Position numbers and translations under genes: made by a program. Below the pieces are notes generated by a model. That model saw only the letters and a program-made list of their open reading frames with translations. It made no database searches and was not told the origin of the DNA. This document shows positions 1-6,495 of a stretch of 9,562 nucleotides of DNA, in pieces; within the stretch, counting starts at the first letter, position 1, and every line of letters begins with the position of its first letter. The stretch spans positions 1-9,562 of the forward strand of contig JAISPY010000049.1 of assembly GCA_031274565.1 (NCBI GenBank), given 5' to 3'. The stretch is from Treponema sp. GTDB taxonomy: Bacteria > Spirochaetota > Spirochaetia > Treponematales > Breznakiellaceae.

Positions 1-42
1 GACGACGATTATCTCGATTCAATTATCAGCCGGGTCATTTGA
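1..42 (+). CDS. C-terminal end of an unidentified protein (5' end outside window)
   Basis: Frame 1 is open from the left edge and reads DDDYLDSIISRVI followed by TGA at 40-42. The mixed acidic/hydrophobic ending and ordinary codons look like a genuine C-terminus on the same strand as clpB. Only 13 residues are visible, so family and function cannot be given. The same frame continues open beyond the TGA (see the next entry), so the true end of the protein is uncertain. A gene ending at 42 would leave 341 bases before clpB. Confidence 0.45.
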   Translation, partial: DDDYLDSIISRVI

Positions 43-126
43 TTGGAAGGCGTGGTCCATACCCCGGAGCAAGCTCTAAACTTGGCCCACACCGTTACCA
101 GCAATTCTCAGCTTAGAAAAAAGTGA
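43..126 (+). other. Open in-frame extension after TGA 40-42 (readthrough, mutated stop or decayed gene end)
   Basis: After the TGA at 40-42 the same frame runs on for 27 sense codons to a second TGA at 124-126. It begins LEGVVHTPEQALNLAH and ends QLRKK. The composition (alternating hydrophobic and charged residues, a basic C-terminus) resembles a real protein tail more than random intergenic sequence. Three readings are possible: a point mutation truncated the upstream protein by about 28 residues; UGA is read through or decoded as selenocysteine; or the match is chance. No start codon with a ribosome binding site is visible, so it is not a separate gene. Comparison with orthologues of the upstream gene would settle this. 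Confidence 0.3.
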
Positions 127-172
127 TAGAATCCCCAGAATAGCGGAAGGGGCCGGGGTAACCTTCCACGCC
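49..172. repeat. Imperfect inverted repeat around the upstream gene's tail
   Basis: Positions 49-67 (GGCGTGG, then TACCCCGG) recur in inverted orientation at 153-172, where the reverse strand reads GGCGTGG, a slightly different 5-base centre, then TACCCCGG. Fifteen positions match at the two ends of each arm, and the similarity weakly extends outward (TTGG before each GCGTGG). The arms are about 85 bases apart. It could be a decayed repeat or a chance G+C-rich match; no function is assigned. Confidence 0.3.
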
Positions 173-383
173 CCAAAGACCAGGTCATGGTCCGGATCAG
201 ACTTGCTGGGACTTACGCTCTTCTGTGGAAAGGGAAACCACTCCTCGCCACGGCGATACAACTTGACACAAATGACCACCCAAACTCAGCCGTTGCATGA
301 ACCTAAGGGGACATGTTATTGGTCGTTGACACGGTATTTTAAAGGCTCTTGTCAAGGGGGATCAAATTTTTTATGTTATACCT
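127..383. other. Non-coding leader region upstream of clpB
   Basis: I see no convincing gene here. Short frames on both strands lack a ribosome binding site and a recognisable product. The region contains several TTGACA hexamers (263-268 and 326-331), neither followed by a good -10 hexamer at 16-18 bases. No CIRCE element (TTAGCACTC-N9-GAGTGCTAA), the HrcA operator often found at heat-shock genes, is visible, and no heat-shock sigma-32 type promoter is convincing. The last 60 bases are AT-rich and probably carry the clpB promoter. Confidence 0.5.
326..355. promoter_or_regulatory. TTGACA-N18-TGTCAA inverted repeat, possible clpB operator or -35 region
   Basis: TTGACA at 326-331 and TGTCAA at 350-355 are perfect inverted 6-base arms separated by 18 bases, 29 bases ahead of the clpB start codon. 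The right half (TTGTCA, 349-354) also lies 17 bases from TATGTT (372-377), a weak -35/-10 pair that would start transcription at about the clpB ATG. The arms are short, and the site matches no regulator I can name, so operator function is speculative. Confidence 0.2.
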
Positions 384-387
384 ATGA
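373..387 (+). other. Possible four-codon mini-ORF overlapping the clpB start
   Basis: ATG at 373 opens a frame reading Met-Leu-Tyr-Leu and stopping with TGA at 385-387, which overlaps the clpB ATG (384-386) as ATGA. The only purine-rich ribosome-binding-like run nearby, AAGGGGG at 354-360, is 12 bases from this ATG but 23 from the clpB ATG, too far for normal initiation there. The arrangement would allow re-initiation or coupling from a tiny leader peptide, but it may be coincidental. Confidence 0.2.
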
Positions 388-2987
388 ATTTAGAAAAGTT
401 GACCATAAAAGCCCAGGAAGCCCTGAACGAGGCTTCCGCGCTCGCGCAAAAGGCGGATCATGCCCAGGTGGAGCCTGAACATCTGCTCCTCGCCTTGTTG
501 CAGCAGGAAGAGGGGATCGTCAGCCCGCTCGTTGAACGGATCGGCGCGGATCCGGCCCAGATGATCCCCCAAATAGAAGCCCTCACCGCGGAGAATCCTA
601 AGATATACGGAGCGGCAGCGCAGTTGTATTTTTCCTCTGCCGCTTCCAAGGTTCTGGCGAAAGCGGAGACCGAAGCGGCATCCCTCAAAGACGAATATGT
701 GTCCACTGAACATATCCTCATAGCCCTGGCCATAAGCGAGGGAAAAACCGGGGAAACCCTGAGAAAGGCAGGGGTTACCAAGCAGGGGATCCTCGCGGCC
801 TTGAAACAGGTGCGGGGAAATACCCGGATCACTGACCAGAACCCTGAAGATAAGTACCAGGTGCTGGATAAATATTGCCGGGACCTCACCGCCTTGGCGC
901 GGCAGGAGAAGCTTGACCCGGTGATTGGCCGGGATGAAGAAATCCGCCGGGTCATGCAGGTCCTTTCCCGGAGAACCAAAAACAACCCGGTCCTCATCGG
1001 CGAGCCGGGGGTGGGGAAAACCGCCATTGCCGAAGGCCTGGCCCGGCGTATCGTGGCAGGAGATGTCCCGGAGGGGCTTAAGGGAAAGCGGCTCCTCTCC
1101 CTGGACCTGGGGGCGCTCGTGGCCGGGGCGAAGTTTCGGGGGGAATTTGAAGAACGCCTCAAGGCGGTGATCCATGAGATCCAGGCCTCTGAGGGAAAGA
1201 TCATCCTCTTCATTGATGAACTCCATACCCTGGTGGGCGCGGGAGCCGCGGAAGGGGCCACTGATGCGTCCAATCTCTTGAAACCCGCCCTGGCCCGGGG
1301 GGAACTCCGCTGTATCGGTGCAACCACCCTGGATGAATACCGAAAACACATCGAGAAAGACCCTGCGTTGGAACGGCGCTTCCAACAGGTCTATACCCCG
1401 GAACCTTCGGTGGAGAATACCATCGCCATTCTCCGGGGCCTCAAGGAACGGTACGAGGTGCACCACGGGGTCCGGATCAAAGATGAGGCCCTGGTAGCCG
1501 CCGCACGCCTCTCAGACCGGTATATCACCAGCCGTTTCCTCCCGGATAAGGCCATAGACCTGGTCGATGAGGCGGCAAGCCGGCTAAAGATGGAATTGGA
1601 CAGTCGGCCTACGGAACTGGATAAGCTGGAACGAAAGCTCTTGCAGCTTTCCATAGAGAAGCAGGCCCTCAGCCGGGAAGAGGATGGGGCATCCCGGGAA
1701 CGGCTGGGAAAGGTTGAAAAGGAAATTGCCGGGCTCAAAACAGAACGAGATGCCATGCAGGTCCGTTGGGATAGGGAAAAAGAGGATATCCAGCAGATCC
1801 GGGAGATAAAACAGTACATCGAAGAACTCAAGATAGAAGAAACCCGGTATGAACGGGAAGGGAACCTCACCAAGGCTGCGGAGTACAAGCACGGCCTCAT
1901 CCCGGACGCCCAGAAAAAGTTCCTCCGTTTGACCGGCCAGATGGAAGCGCGGCGGGGCGAAGAAAAGCCCGCCTTGCTCCGGGAGGAAGTGCGGGAGGAG
2001 GATATTGCCCAGGTGGTCTCTGCCTGGACGGGAATACCCGTATCCAAGATGCTGTCCGGGGAATTGCAAAAGTACCTGGATTTAGAAACGGTCCTGGGAA
2101 CCCGGGTGGTGGGCCAAGAGGATGCGGTATCTGCCGTGGCGGATGCCATCAGGCGTAACAAGGCGGGACTCTCTGATGTAAGCCGTCCCCTCGGTTCTTT
2201 CCTGTTTCTCGGTCCTACAGGAGTAGGCAAAACCGAGCTGGCCAAAACCCTGGCGGATTTTCTCTTTAACGATGAAAAGGCCCTGACCCGCATAGATATG
2301 AGCGAATACGGGGAGAAGCATGCGGTGAGCCGCCTCATCGGCGCGCCTCCAGGGTATGTGGGGTATGAACAGGGGGGACAGTTGACCGAAGCGGTACGGC
2401 GCAGGCCCTATAGCGTGATCCTCTTTGATGAAATCGAAAAGGCCCACTCAGAGGTGTTCAACGTATTCCTCCAGCTCTTAGACGACGGCAGGCTTACCGA
2501 CGGCCAGGGCCGGGTGGTGGATTTCAAGAATGTTATCATCATTATGACCAGTAACTTAGGATCAGACCTGATCCTGGAAGCAAAAAAGAGCGAGGACATC
2601 AAGGGGGCCTTAACTGAACTTTTAAAGCAGCGCTTTAGGCCGGAATTCCTGAACCGTATTGACGAAACCGTGATTTTTAACCGGCTCGGGAAAGAGGATA
2701 TCCGCCACATCGTGGAAATTCAGCTTCATCGCCTGTCCTGCAGGCTGGCGGAACGGAAGATAACCGTAAGCCTTACCCAGGCGGCCAAGGACCTCTTGGT
2801 GGAACGGGGCTATGATCCCCTGTTTGGGGCGCGGCCTTTGAAACGAACCATCCAGGGTGAGCTGGAAAATCCCCTGGCTAAGGCCATTATCGCCGGGAAG
2901 ATCAAAGAAGGGGATACGCTCACCGCAGATGCTAATCCTGCGGCGGGCGAAGGGTTGATCTTTAGGACCCGTGCAGAAATAACATGA
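384..2987 (+). CDS. clpB: ClpB, ATP-dependent protein disaggregase (Hsp100)
   Basis: This is a hexameric AAA+ chaperone of the cytoplasm that pulls polypeptides out of aggregates, normally with DnaK/DnaJ/GrpE. It has 867 residues, the family's usual size (E. coli about 857). The N-terminal Clp repeat domain (about 1-145) starts with the classical MNLEKLTIKAQEAL. NBD1 has Walker A GEPGVGKT at 206-213 and Walker B acids D278/E279. A coiled-coil middle domain rich in Glu, Lys and Arg spans about 400-525. NBD2 has Walker A GPTGVGKT at 610-617 and Walker B D682/E683, followed by the C-terminal domain with NRID and GARPLKR motifs. The middle domain separates it from ClpA/ClpC, and there is no ClpP-binding IGF-type loop context. 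The start is fixed by homology; no well-spaced ribosome binding site precedes it. It appears to be transcribed alone and ends in a strong terminator. Confidence 0.97.
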   Translation: MNLEKLTIKAQEALNEASALAQKADHAQVEPEHLLLALLQQEEGIVSPLVERIGADPAQMIPQIEALTAENPKIYGAAAQLYFSSAASKVLAKAETEAASLKDEYVSTEHILIALAISEGKTGETLRKAGVTKQGILAALKQVRGNTRITDQNPEDKYQVLDKYCRDLTALARQEKLDPVIGRDEEIRRVMQVLSRRTKNNPVLIGEPGVGKTAIAEGLARRIVAGDVPEGLKGKRLLSLDLGALVAGAKFRGEFEERLKAVIHEIQASEGKIILFIDELHTLVGAGAAEGATDASNLLKPALARGELRCIGATTLDEYRKHIEKDPALERRFQQVYTPEPSVENTIAILRGLKERYEVHHGVRIKDEALVAAARLSDRYITSRFLPDKAIDLVDEAASRLKMELDSRPTELDKLERKLLQLSIEKQALSREEDGASRERLGKVEKEIAGLKTERDAMQVRWDREKEDIQQIREIKQYIEELKIEETRYEREGNLTKAAEYKHGLIPDAQKKFLRLTGQMEARRGEEKPALLREEVREEDIAQVVSAWTGIPVSKMLSGELQKYLDLETVLGTRVVGQEDAVSAVADAIRRNKAGLSDVSRPLGSFLFLGPTGVGKTELAKTLADFLFNDEKALTRIDMSEYGEKHAVSRLIGAPPGYVGYEQGGQLTEAVRRRPYSVILFDEIEKAHSEVFNVFLQLLDDGRLTDGQGRVVDFKNVIIIMTSNLGSDLILEAKKSEDIKGALTELLKQRFRPEFLNRIDETVIFNRLGKEDIRHIVEIQLHRLSCRLAERKITVSLTQAAKDLLVERGYDPLFGARPLKRTIQGELENPLAKAIIAGKIKEGDTLTADANPAAGEGLIFRTRAEIT

Positions 2988-3007
2988 CCTAATGGTCATG
3001 TTATTTC
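2976..3007 (+). terminator. Rho-independent-like terminator overlapping the clpB stop codon
   Basis: GAAATAACATGACC (2976-2989) and GGTCATGTTATTTC (2994-3007) form a perfect 14-bp stem with a four-base TAAT loop. The clpB stop TGA (2985-2987) lies inside the left arm. The right arm ends T-rich (TTATTTCCTTATT) rather than in a clean U-tract, so termination efficiency is uncertain. The symmetry of the hairpin is unmistakable. Confidence 0.75.
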
Positions 3008-3095
3008 CTTATTGCATAAGCAATGAGCATAACATGCAGGGCATTTTATTTGTGCGCGGGTCCTTTAAGCCGTAATACGACTGAGGAGCCGGTAT

Positions 3096-4511
3096 ATGCA
3101 GGAAAATATATGTATTCCTGAAGGGTTGATCCTGGTTTTTCTGGTACTGCCGGCGCTCCGGCCCTATAGCAGGGCATTAGGCTCCCTGCAGGGCTTGGTG
3201 TGGTTCCCCCTCTTGGCCCTGGGTATGGCCATCGGCTTGTTTCCTGCGTATGGATTCCGGCTTGAATGTATTCCCCTGTTGATCGGTACGGCCCTCCTCA
3301 ATATCCCTTCTATTCCCCAGGTTCTTGCGGGCCTGGGGAGGCAGATCGATGAGGGTATAAACTGGCAGGGCTTTACCCTGGTTTGTATGATCCTGCTTAT
3401 CCCCAGCGCTGCTTTTGCCCTGTATTTCTCCCCACGGGTAGATACCCGTTTGAGCCTCCAGGGGGTAACAAGCCGTACCATCCGGGATGAAGCCCGGGAT
3501 GCGGAGCTGTTCCTGCGGCTTTACGCGCCTTCGTCGCCTGATGTTCCGGGATCACCGCCCCGGCCGCTCATGCTTCTGGTGCCACCGGTCTTTGGTTCTG
3601 TCGGCATGGTGGACAAGGTATGCGGGAAACTGCGGGATCATGGCTTCACGGTGCTGAGTTTTTCCCGTCGTTTTTTCGATTGCCCGGCCTGGGGCACCGA
3701 GGGCACCCAGTACAACCTTCCGCTATGGGATCAGTTTAGGATCCTGCAAGCGCTGATCCAGGGAAACTCCCTGGAAAAGGCGAATGCCTGGGGCAAGACC
3801 CTGGAAGCAGGCAGGAAAGAGGATATTCTCTTCCTGCTTTCCTATATCAAGAGGGATCTGCAGGCGGATTTCCCCGAGGCCGCAGTGGACCTGAACACCC
3901 TCTTTGTGGCAGGATACGAGGCCGGCGGTTCCGCCCTGGCCCTGCTGGGAGCTTCCCCGGAATGGTGCGCCGCCAATCCCGCTATCAAAGGGCTTATCGT
4001 GGTGGAGAGTCCCCTCTGGTCGATGTATCAGGCTGCATCTGATGCGGACCCTGCTGCCCGAAAGTCGAAAAAGCTACACGGTCTGGGACCAGTCTCCCGG
4101 CCGAGACTTCCCATCCTCTTTATGACCTCCGATAGGGTAAGCGATCCCCAGGAGCGGGAACGCCGGTATGGGCCGCTCCTCAAGATCCTGCAAACCGACG
4201 CGCCGGTGGTTTTGGCGGCGGTAGACGGCGCAGGGCCTCTGGATTATTCGGATTGTCCTGCAAGCTATCCCCTGTACTCGGCCCTCTTTCCGGGGAATAA
4301 CCGGACCTCGTGGAAATATGGAACCTTTATTGAAGGGACCGCCTCGATTATGACCAATTTCGCGAGTCTGCTTTTGGAAACCGCTGCGTTGGAACGCAGT
4401 CCCGGAGGGCAACCGGCCATATCCCGGCGTAAGGGGCTGGGGGGAACCGTCCATTTTGAGACCGGAGGGGCCTGGAATTTACCTGACTTTGGGTATATAC
4501 TTTCCCCATGA
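3096..4511 (+). CDS. Membrane-anchored alpha/beta-hydrolase-like protein lacking the canonical catalytic Ser and His
   Basis: The 471-residue protein has about four hydrophobic segments in residues 8-112, then a soluble domain with an alpha/beta-hydrolase layout. The nucleophile-elbow strand-turn-helix is present (LFVAGYEAGGSALALL) but reads G-Y-E-A-G at 273-277, so Glu275 replaces the nucleophilic Ser of GxSxG. D346 (MTSDRVSDP) sits where the acid is expected. The histidine region reads GAGPLDYSD at 378-386, with Pro381 where PAF-acetylhydrolase-like relatives usually have His. It is therefore probably catalytically dead or uses different chemistry. The start ATG has GAGGAG (3083-3088) seven bases upstream. 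Its stop overlaps the next start as ATGA, so it heads a coupled operon with nif3, lspA and a small membrane protein. The fold is inferred from motifs; substrate and role are unknown. Confidence 0.7.
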   Translation: MQENICIPEGLILVFLVLPALRPYSRALGSLQGLVWFPLLALGMAIGLFPAYGFRLECIPLLIGTALLNIPSIPQVLAGLGRQIDEGINWQGFTLVCMILLIPSAAFALYFSPRVDTRLSLQGVTSRTIRDEARDAELFLRLYAPSSPDVPGSPPRPLMLLVPPVFGSVGMVDKVCGKLRDHGFTVLSFSRRFFDCPAWGTEGTQYNLPLWDQFRILQALIQGNSLEKANAWGKTLEAGRKEDILFLLSYIKRDLQADFPEAAVDLNTLFVAGYEAGGSALALLGASPEWCAANPAIKGLIVVESPLWSMYQAASDADPAARKSKKLHGLGPVSRPRLPILFMTSDRVSDPQERERRYGPLLKILQTDAPVVLAAVDGAGPLDYSDCPASYPLYSALFPGNNRTSWKYGTFIEGTASIMTNFASLLLETAALERSPGGQPAISRRKGLGGTVHFETGGAWNLPDFGYILSP

Positions 4512-5269
4512 CCATTAAACGATTGGATGCTTTTTTCAGGAACATCCTGGATATTGAGGGATTCAGCGGTATAGACAATTCCTTGAACGGCATACAGGTG
4601 TATAATGACGGCGCGGAAGTGGAGAAGATCGCCTTTGCGGTGGACGCCAGCATGGAAACCTTTAAACGGGCGGCAGCTTCCGGTGCGGGGATGCTCTTTG
4701 TGCATCATGGGCTGTTCTGGGGAGCGCCTGTGCCGATTCAAAACCCCCTGCGGGAGCGGTTGCAGTTCCTCTTGGACCATAACCTGACCCTCTATGCGGC
4801 GCATCTGCCCTTGGACGCACATCAGCGCTGGGGAAATAATATGGTCCTGGCGCTACGTGTAGGGATTGAGCACCCTGAGCCTTTCGGCCGGTATCATGGC
4901 CGTAAAATCGGGTATAAAGGCACCCTCAAGACCCCTTTGACCATAGCGGAAGCGGTGCGCCGTATCAGTTTCATGGATAGGCCCCCCTTGGGGGTGTATC
5001 CCTTTGGAAAACCGGAGAGTTACACCTGTGCGGTGATCTCCGGCGGAGCAGCGGGAGAGGCGCGCCAGGCCATGGCGGAAGGGATCGATCTGTATATTAC
5101 CGGAGAAAGTTCCCATCAAGTGTACCATGAAGCCCAGGAAGCAGGGCTTAACCTGATTGCCGGGGGGCATTATTCCACGGAAGTGTGGGGGGTCCAGGCG
5201 ATCATGGAACAGTGCAAGCAGCAGTTATCCATAGAAACCGAATTCATTGATGTCCCCACGGGTTTATGA
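4508..5269 (+). CDS. Nif3/YbgI-type dinuclear metal centre protein (DUF34 family)
   Basis: The protein has 253 residues, close to the family norm of about 250. The metal ligands of the YbgI/Nif3 fold are present in order: HHG at 66-68 (LFVHHGLFWG), H99 and D103 in AHLPLDAH, and the C-terminal H221 and E225 in GGHYSTE. The family forms hexameric toroids binding two metal ions per subunit. Members have been annotated as 'GTP cyclohydrolase 1 type 2', but the physiological reaction is not settled, so I give no gene symbol and no reaction. The start codon overlaps the preceding stop (ATGA at 4508-4511), which implies translational coupling. The stop at 5267-5269 lies 16 bases before the lspA GTG. 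All ligands are intact, so it is likely active. Confidence 0.93.
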   Translation: MTIKRLDAFFRNILDIEGFSGIDNSLNGIQVYNDGAEVEKIAFAVDASMETFKRAAASGAGMLFVHHGLFWGAPVPIQNPLRERLQFLLDHNLTLYAAHLPLDAHQRWGNNMVLALRVGIEHPEPFGRYHGRKIGYKGTLKTPLTIAEAVRRISFMDRPPLGVYPFGKPESYTCAVISGGAAGEARQAMAEGIDLYITGESSHQVYHEAQEAGLNLIAGGHYSTEVWGVQAIMEQCKQQLSIETEFIDVPTGL

Positions 5270-5285
5270 GGCAAGGAGCATATAC

Positions 5286-5828
5286 GTGAGCGCTACCCAT
5301 GAAACCATAAAACACAAAGCTCTGCCCTTCCTCTTGAGCGGCTTTATTATCGCGGCGGATCAGTTGGTGAAGGGATTTATTGTTACCCACTGGACCGGCA
5401 ACCGGATCCTGGACGTATTCGGTAACGACGTACTCTGGATCATCCATGTGCGGAATAAGGCCATTGCCTTTAGCCTGGGGCATAATCTGCCGGATACCCT
5501 GCGGCCCTTCTTATTCATCATACTCCCCATTGGCGTGATAATAGGCTTGATTTTGGGGTACTATTGTAAGTCCCGGGAAATTTCCCCGTTGCAGCGTTGG
5601 CTTTTCGCGGGGATCATCGGGGGAGGACTCGGCAACATCCTGGACCGTATATTCCGGCCCGATGGGGTGGTGGACTTTATCAGCATTAAATTCTATGGGC
5701 TTTTCGGCATGGAGCGGTGGCCTACGTTCAATATTGCGGACGCCAGCGTAGTGGTCTGCTGTATTATCTTCTTCGTCTCCAGTCTTATAAGCCCCAAATC
5801 TTCCGCCTTGGAGTCTCCGGTTGAATAA
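5286..5828 (+). CDS. lspA: Lipoprotein signal peptidase (signal peptidase II)
   Basis: This inner-membrane aspartic protease removes the signal peptide from diacylglyceryl-modified prolipoproteins, a heavily used pathway in spirochaetes. I take GTG 5286 as the start: AAGGAG at 5273-5278 is seven bases upstream. The longer ATG start at 5247 would overlap nif3 by 23 bases and add a polar 13-residue leader. The resulting 180-residue protein has four hydrophobic segments. Conserved motifs in order are AADQLVK near the first helix, RNKAIAFSLG (the NxGAAF-type motif), GGGLGNILDR with catalytic D120, VDFI, and FNIADASV with catalytic D152. All are intact. It sits between nif3 and a small membrane protein that overlaps its end. 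Confidence 0.95.
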   Translation: MSATHETIKHKALPFLLSGFIIAADQLVKGFIVTHWTGNRILDVFGNDVLWIIHVRNKAIAFSLGHNLPDTLRPFLFIILPIGVIIGLILGYYCKSREISPLQRWLFAGIIGGGLGNILDRIFRPDGVVDFISIKFYGLFGMERWPTFNIADASVVVCCIIFFVSSLISPKSSALESPVE

Positions 5829-6099
5829 AAAAACCAATACCCTGCTGTTTGTCCTGGGAGCAACCGTGCTTAATATCCTCATCATGATCATCAGCTTTGT
5901 GGTCCTGCTCTTCATCTATGCCCGCTGGCTTGCGCCCCGGCTTCCCGAGGCAGCCCAAGCCTGGGGGCTTCCGCTCATCTTCATCGGTTCCATTACCCTG
6001 TCTTTTGTGCTCTACCGGATCATCTTGAAAGAATTCTTAAAACGGGTATCTATGGAAAAGTACTTCGCTCCGCTCTTTGGCCGAAACAAGCGGTCTTAG
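5821..6099 (+). CDS. Small two-helix membrane protein, 'leader peptide processing enzyme'-like
   Basis: The protein has 92 residues and starts with TTG at 5821. GGAG at 5810-5813 lies seven bases upstream, and the start overlaps the end of lspA by 8 bases, so it is very probably translated with it. Two hydrophobic segments (about 8-32 and 47-66) are joined by a short loop (WLAPRLPEAAQAW). The tail is basic and charged (LKEFLKRVSMEKYF, ending GRNKRS), suggesting both termini are cytoplasmic. From memory, short proteins like this next to lspA in Treponema are annotated as 'leader peptide processing enzyme'. No protease residues are visible, so that name should not be taken literally; an LspA accessory role is only inferred from position. 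It is the last gene of the operon; no clear terminator follows. Confidence 0.8.
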   Translation: MNKKTNTLLFVLGATVLNILIMIISFVVLLFIYARWLAPRLPEAAQAWGLPLIFIGSITLSFVLYRIILKEFLKRVSMEKYFAPLFGRNKRS

Positions 6100-6258
6100 G
6101 GATTAAGCACCGCACGCGCGAGCGGCTTTTACGGGCTTTCCGTCGCAATTTCAGCTTCATTCCCGGTAATCGCCGGGTAGAACCGGACGGTCGCCCCCCA
6201 ATCCCGCACCCCATACCTACCGCACTCCTGGTTTGTCCTTCTATGGGTCTATGCCGGC
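6100..6258. other. Intergenic stretch after the lspA operon, no gene seen
   Basis: It is G+C-rich sequence with no convincing ORF on either strand. A small perfect hairpin CCCGG (6162-6166) / CCGGG (6173-6177) with a six-base loop is present but lacks a T-tract, so it is not a standard terminator. An ACGG-GCTTT-CCGT mini-hairpin lies at about 6131-6143. The stretch may be a decayed gene or repeat; I cannot assign it. Confidence 0.4.
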
Positions 6259-6401
6259 GTCCGGGACCCAGGGCCAGCGTATATAAACCAAAAGAGTCCG
6301 CGAATGACGCGAATTAACGCGAATTATGGAATGACCATCGTTCTTAATCCGTGTAATTCGTGGACAAAAATTTTTATGTGTGCTATCCCTGGTCCGGGAC
6401 C
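6259..6401. mobile_element. MITE-like palindromic repeat element with 10-bp flanking direct repeats
   Basis: Identical 10-mers GTCCGGGACC lie at 6259-6268 and 6392-6401. Between them is a 123-base, nearly self-complementary segment. It begins CAGGG and ends CCCTG; the outer 27 and 26 bases align in inverted orientation (CAGGG-xx-AGC-xx-A-x-ATAAA). Inside are 22-base inverted arms, 6296-6317 and 6344-6365, with 18 Watson-Crick pairs and two G-U pairs in RNA. ACGCGAATTA also occurs in tandem (6307-6326, the first copy sharing its final A-C boundary). The layout (direct repeat, terminal inverted repeats, no ORF) is that of a non-autonomous element, with the 10-mers as possible target duplication. 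The ACGCGAATTA/TAATTCGTGGAC motif resembles an intergenic repeat that, from memory, recurs in many unrelated bacterial genomes. The transposase, if any, is not in this window. Confidence 0.6.
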
Positions 6402-6404
6402 GCA

Positions 6405-6433
6405 TTGAATAAGCAGCCCCTTGAGGATATACT
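6405..6433 (+). promoter_or_regulatory. Sigma-70-type promoter for purD and the glycosyltransferase gene
   Basis: TTGAAT (6405-6410) and TATACT (6428-6433) are separated by exactly 17 bases. Transcription would begin near 6440 and leave a leader of about 55 bases before the purD ATG. The -35 hexamer starts only three bases after the right direct repeat of the MITE-like element. No purine riboswitch or PurR-like operator could be recognised in the short leader. Confidence 0.6.
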
Positions 6434-6495
6434 GAATGCCTTGAGAAACGTAAGAAATTGGAGCTCGTAATGAATCCCCCAAAGGACAGGTATCT

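Noticed and set aside
76..279. 67-codon minus-strand ORF upstream of clpB (GTG start)
   Set aside because: No ribosome binding site or recognisable product, and its C-terminal third is antisense to the more protein-like plus-strand frame ending at 126.
203..478. Plus-strand ORF of 91 codons running into clpB
   Set aside because: It overlaps the start of clpB in another frame, and its product is low-quality sequence after position 384.
390..2447. Several long antisense ORFs over clpB (up to 358 codons)
   Set aside because: They are typical shadow frames of a G+C-rich gene. clpB is certain on the plus strand, and none of the antisense products has a domain or ribosome binding site.
3050..3078. 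Possible promoter TTGTGC-N17-TAATAC before the hydrolase-like gene
   Set aside because: Each hexamer matches the consensus poorly, and the start would fall inside the ribosome binding site of the gene.
3073..3082. TAATACGACT, resembling the start of the phage T7 promoter
   Set aside because: Only 10 bases match and the following CACTATAGG is absent; chance similarity.
5247..5285. Longer lspA start at ATG 5247
   Set aside because: It would overlap nif3 by 23 bases and add a polar leader; the GTG at 5286 has a perfect AAGGAG seven bases upstream.
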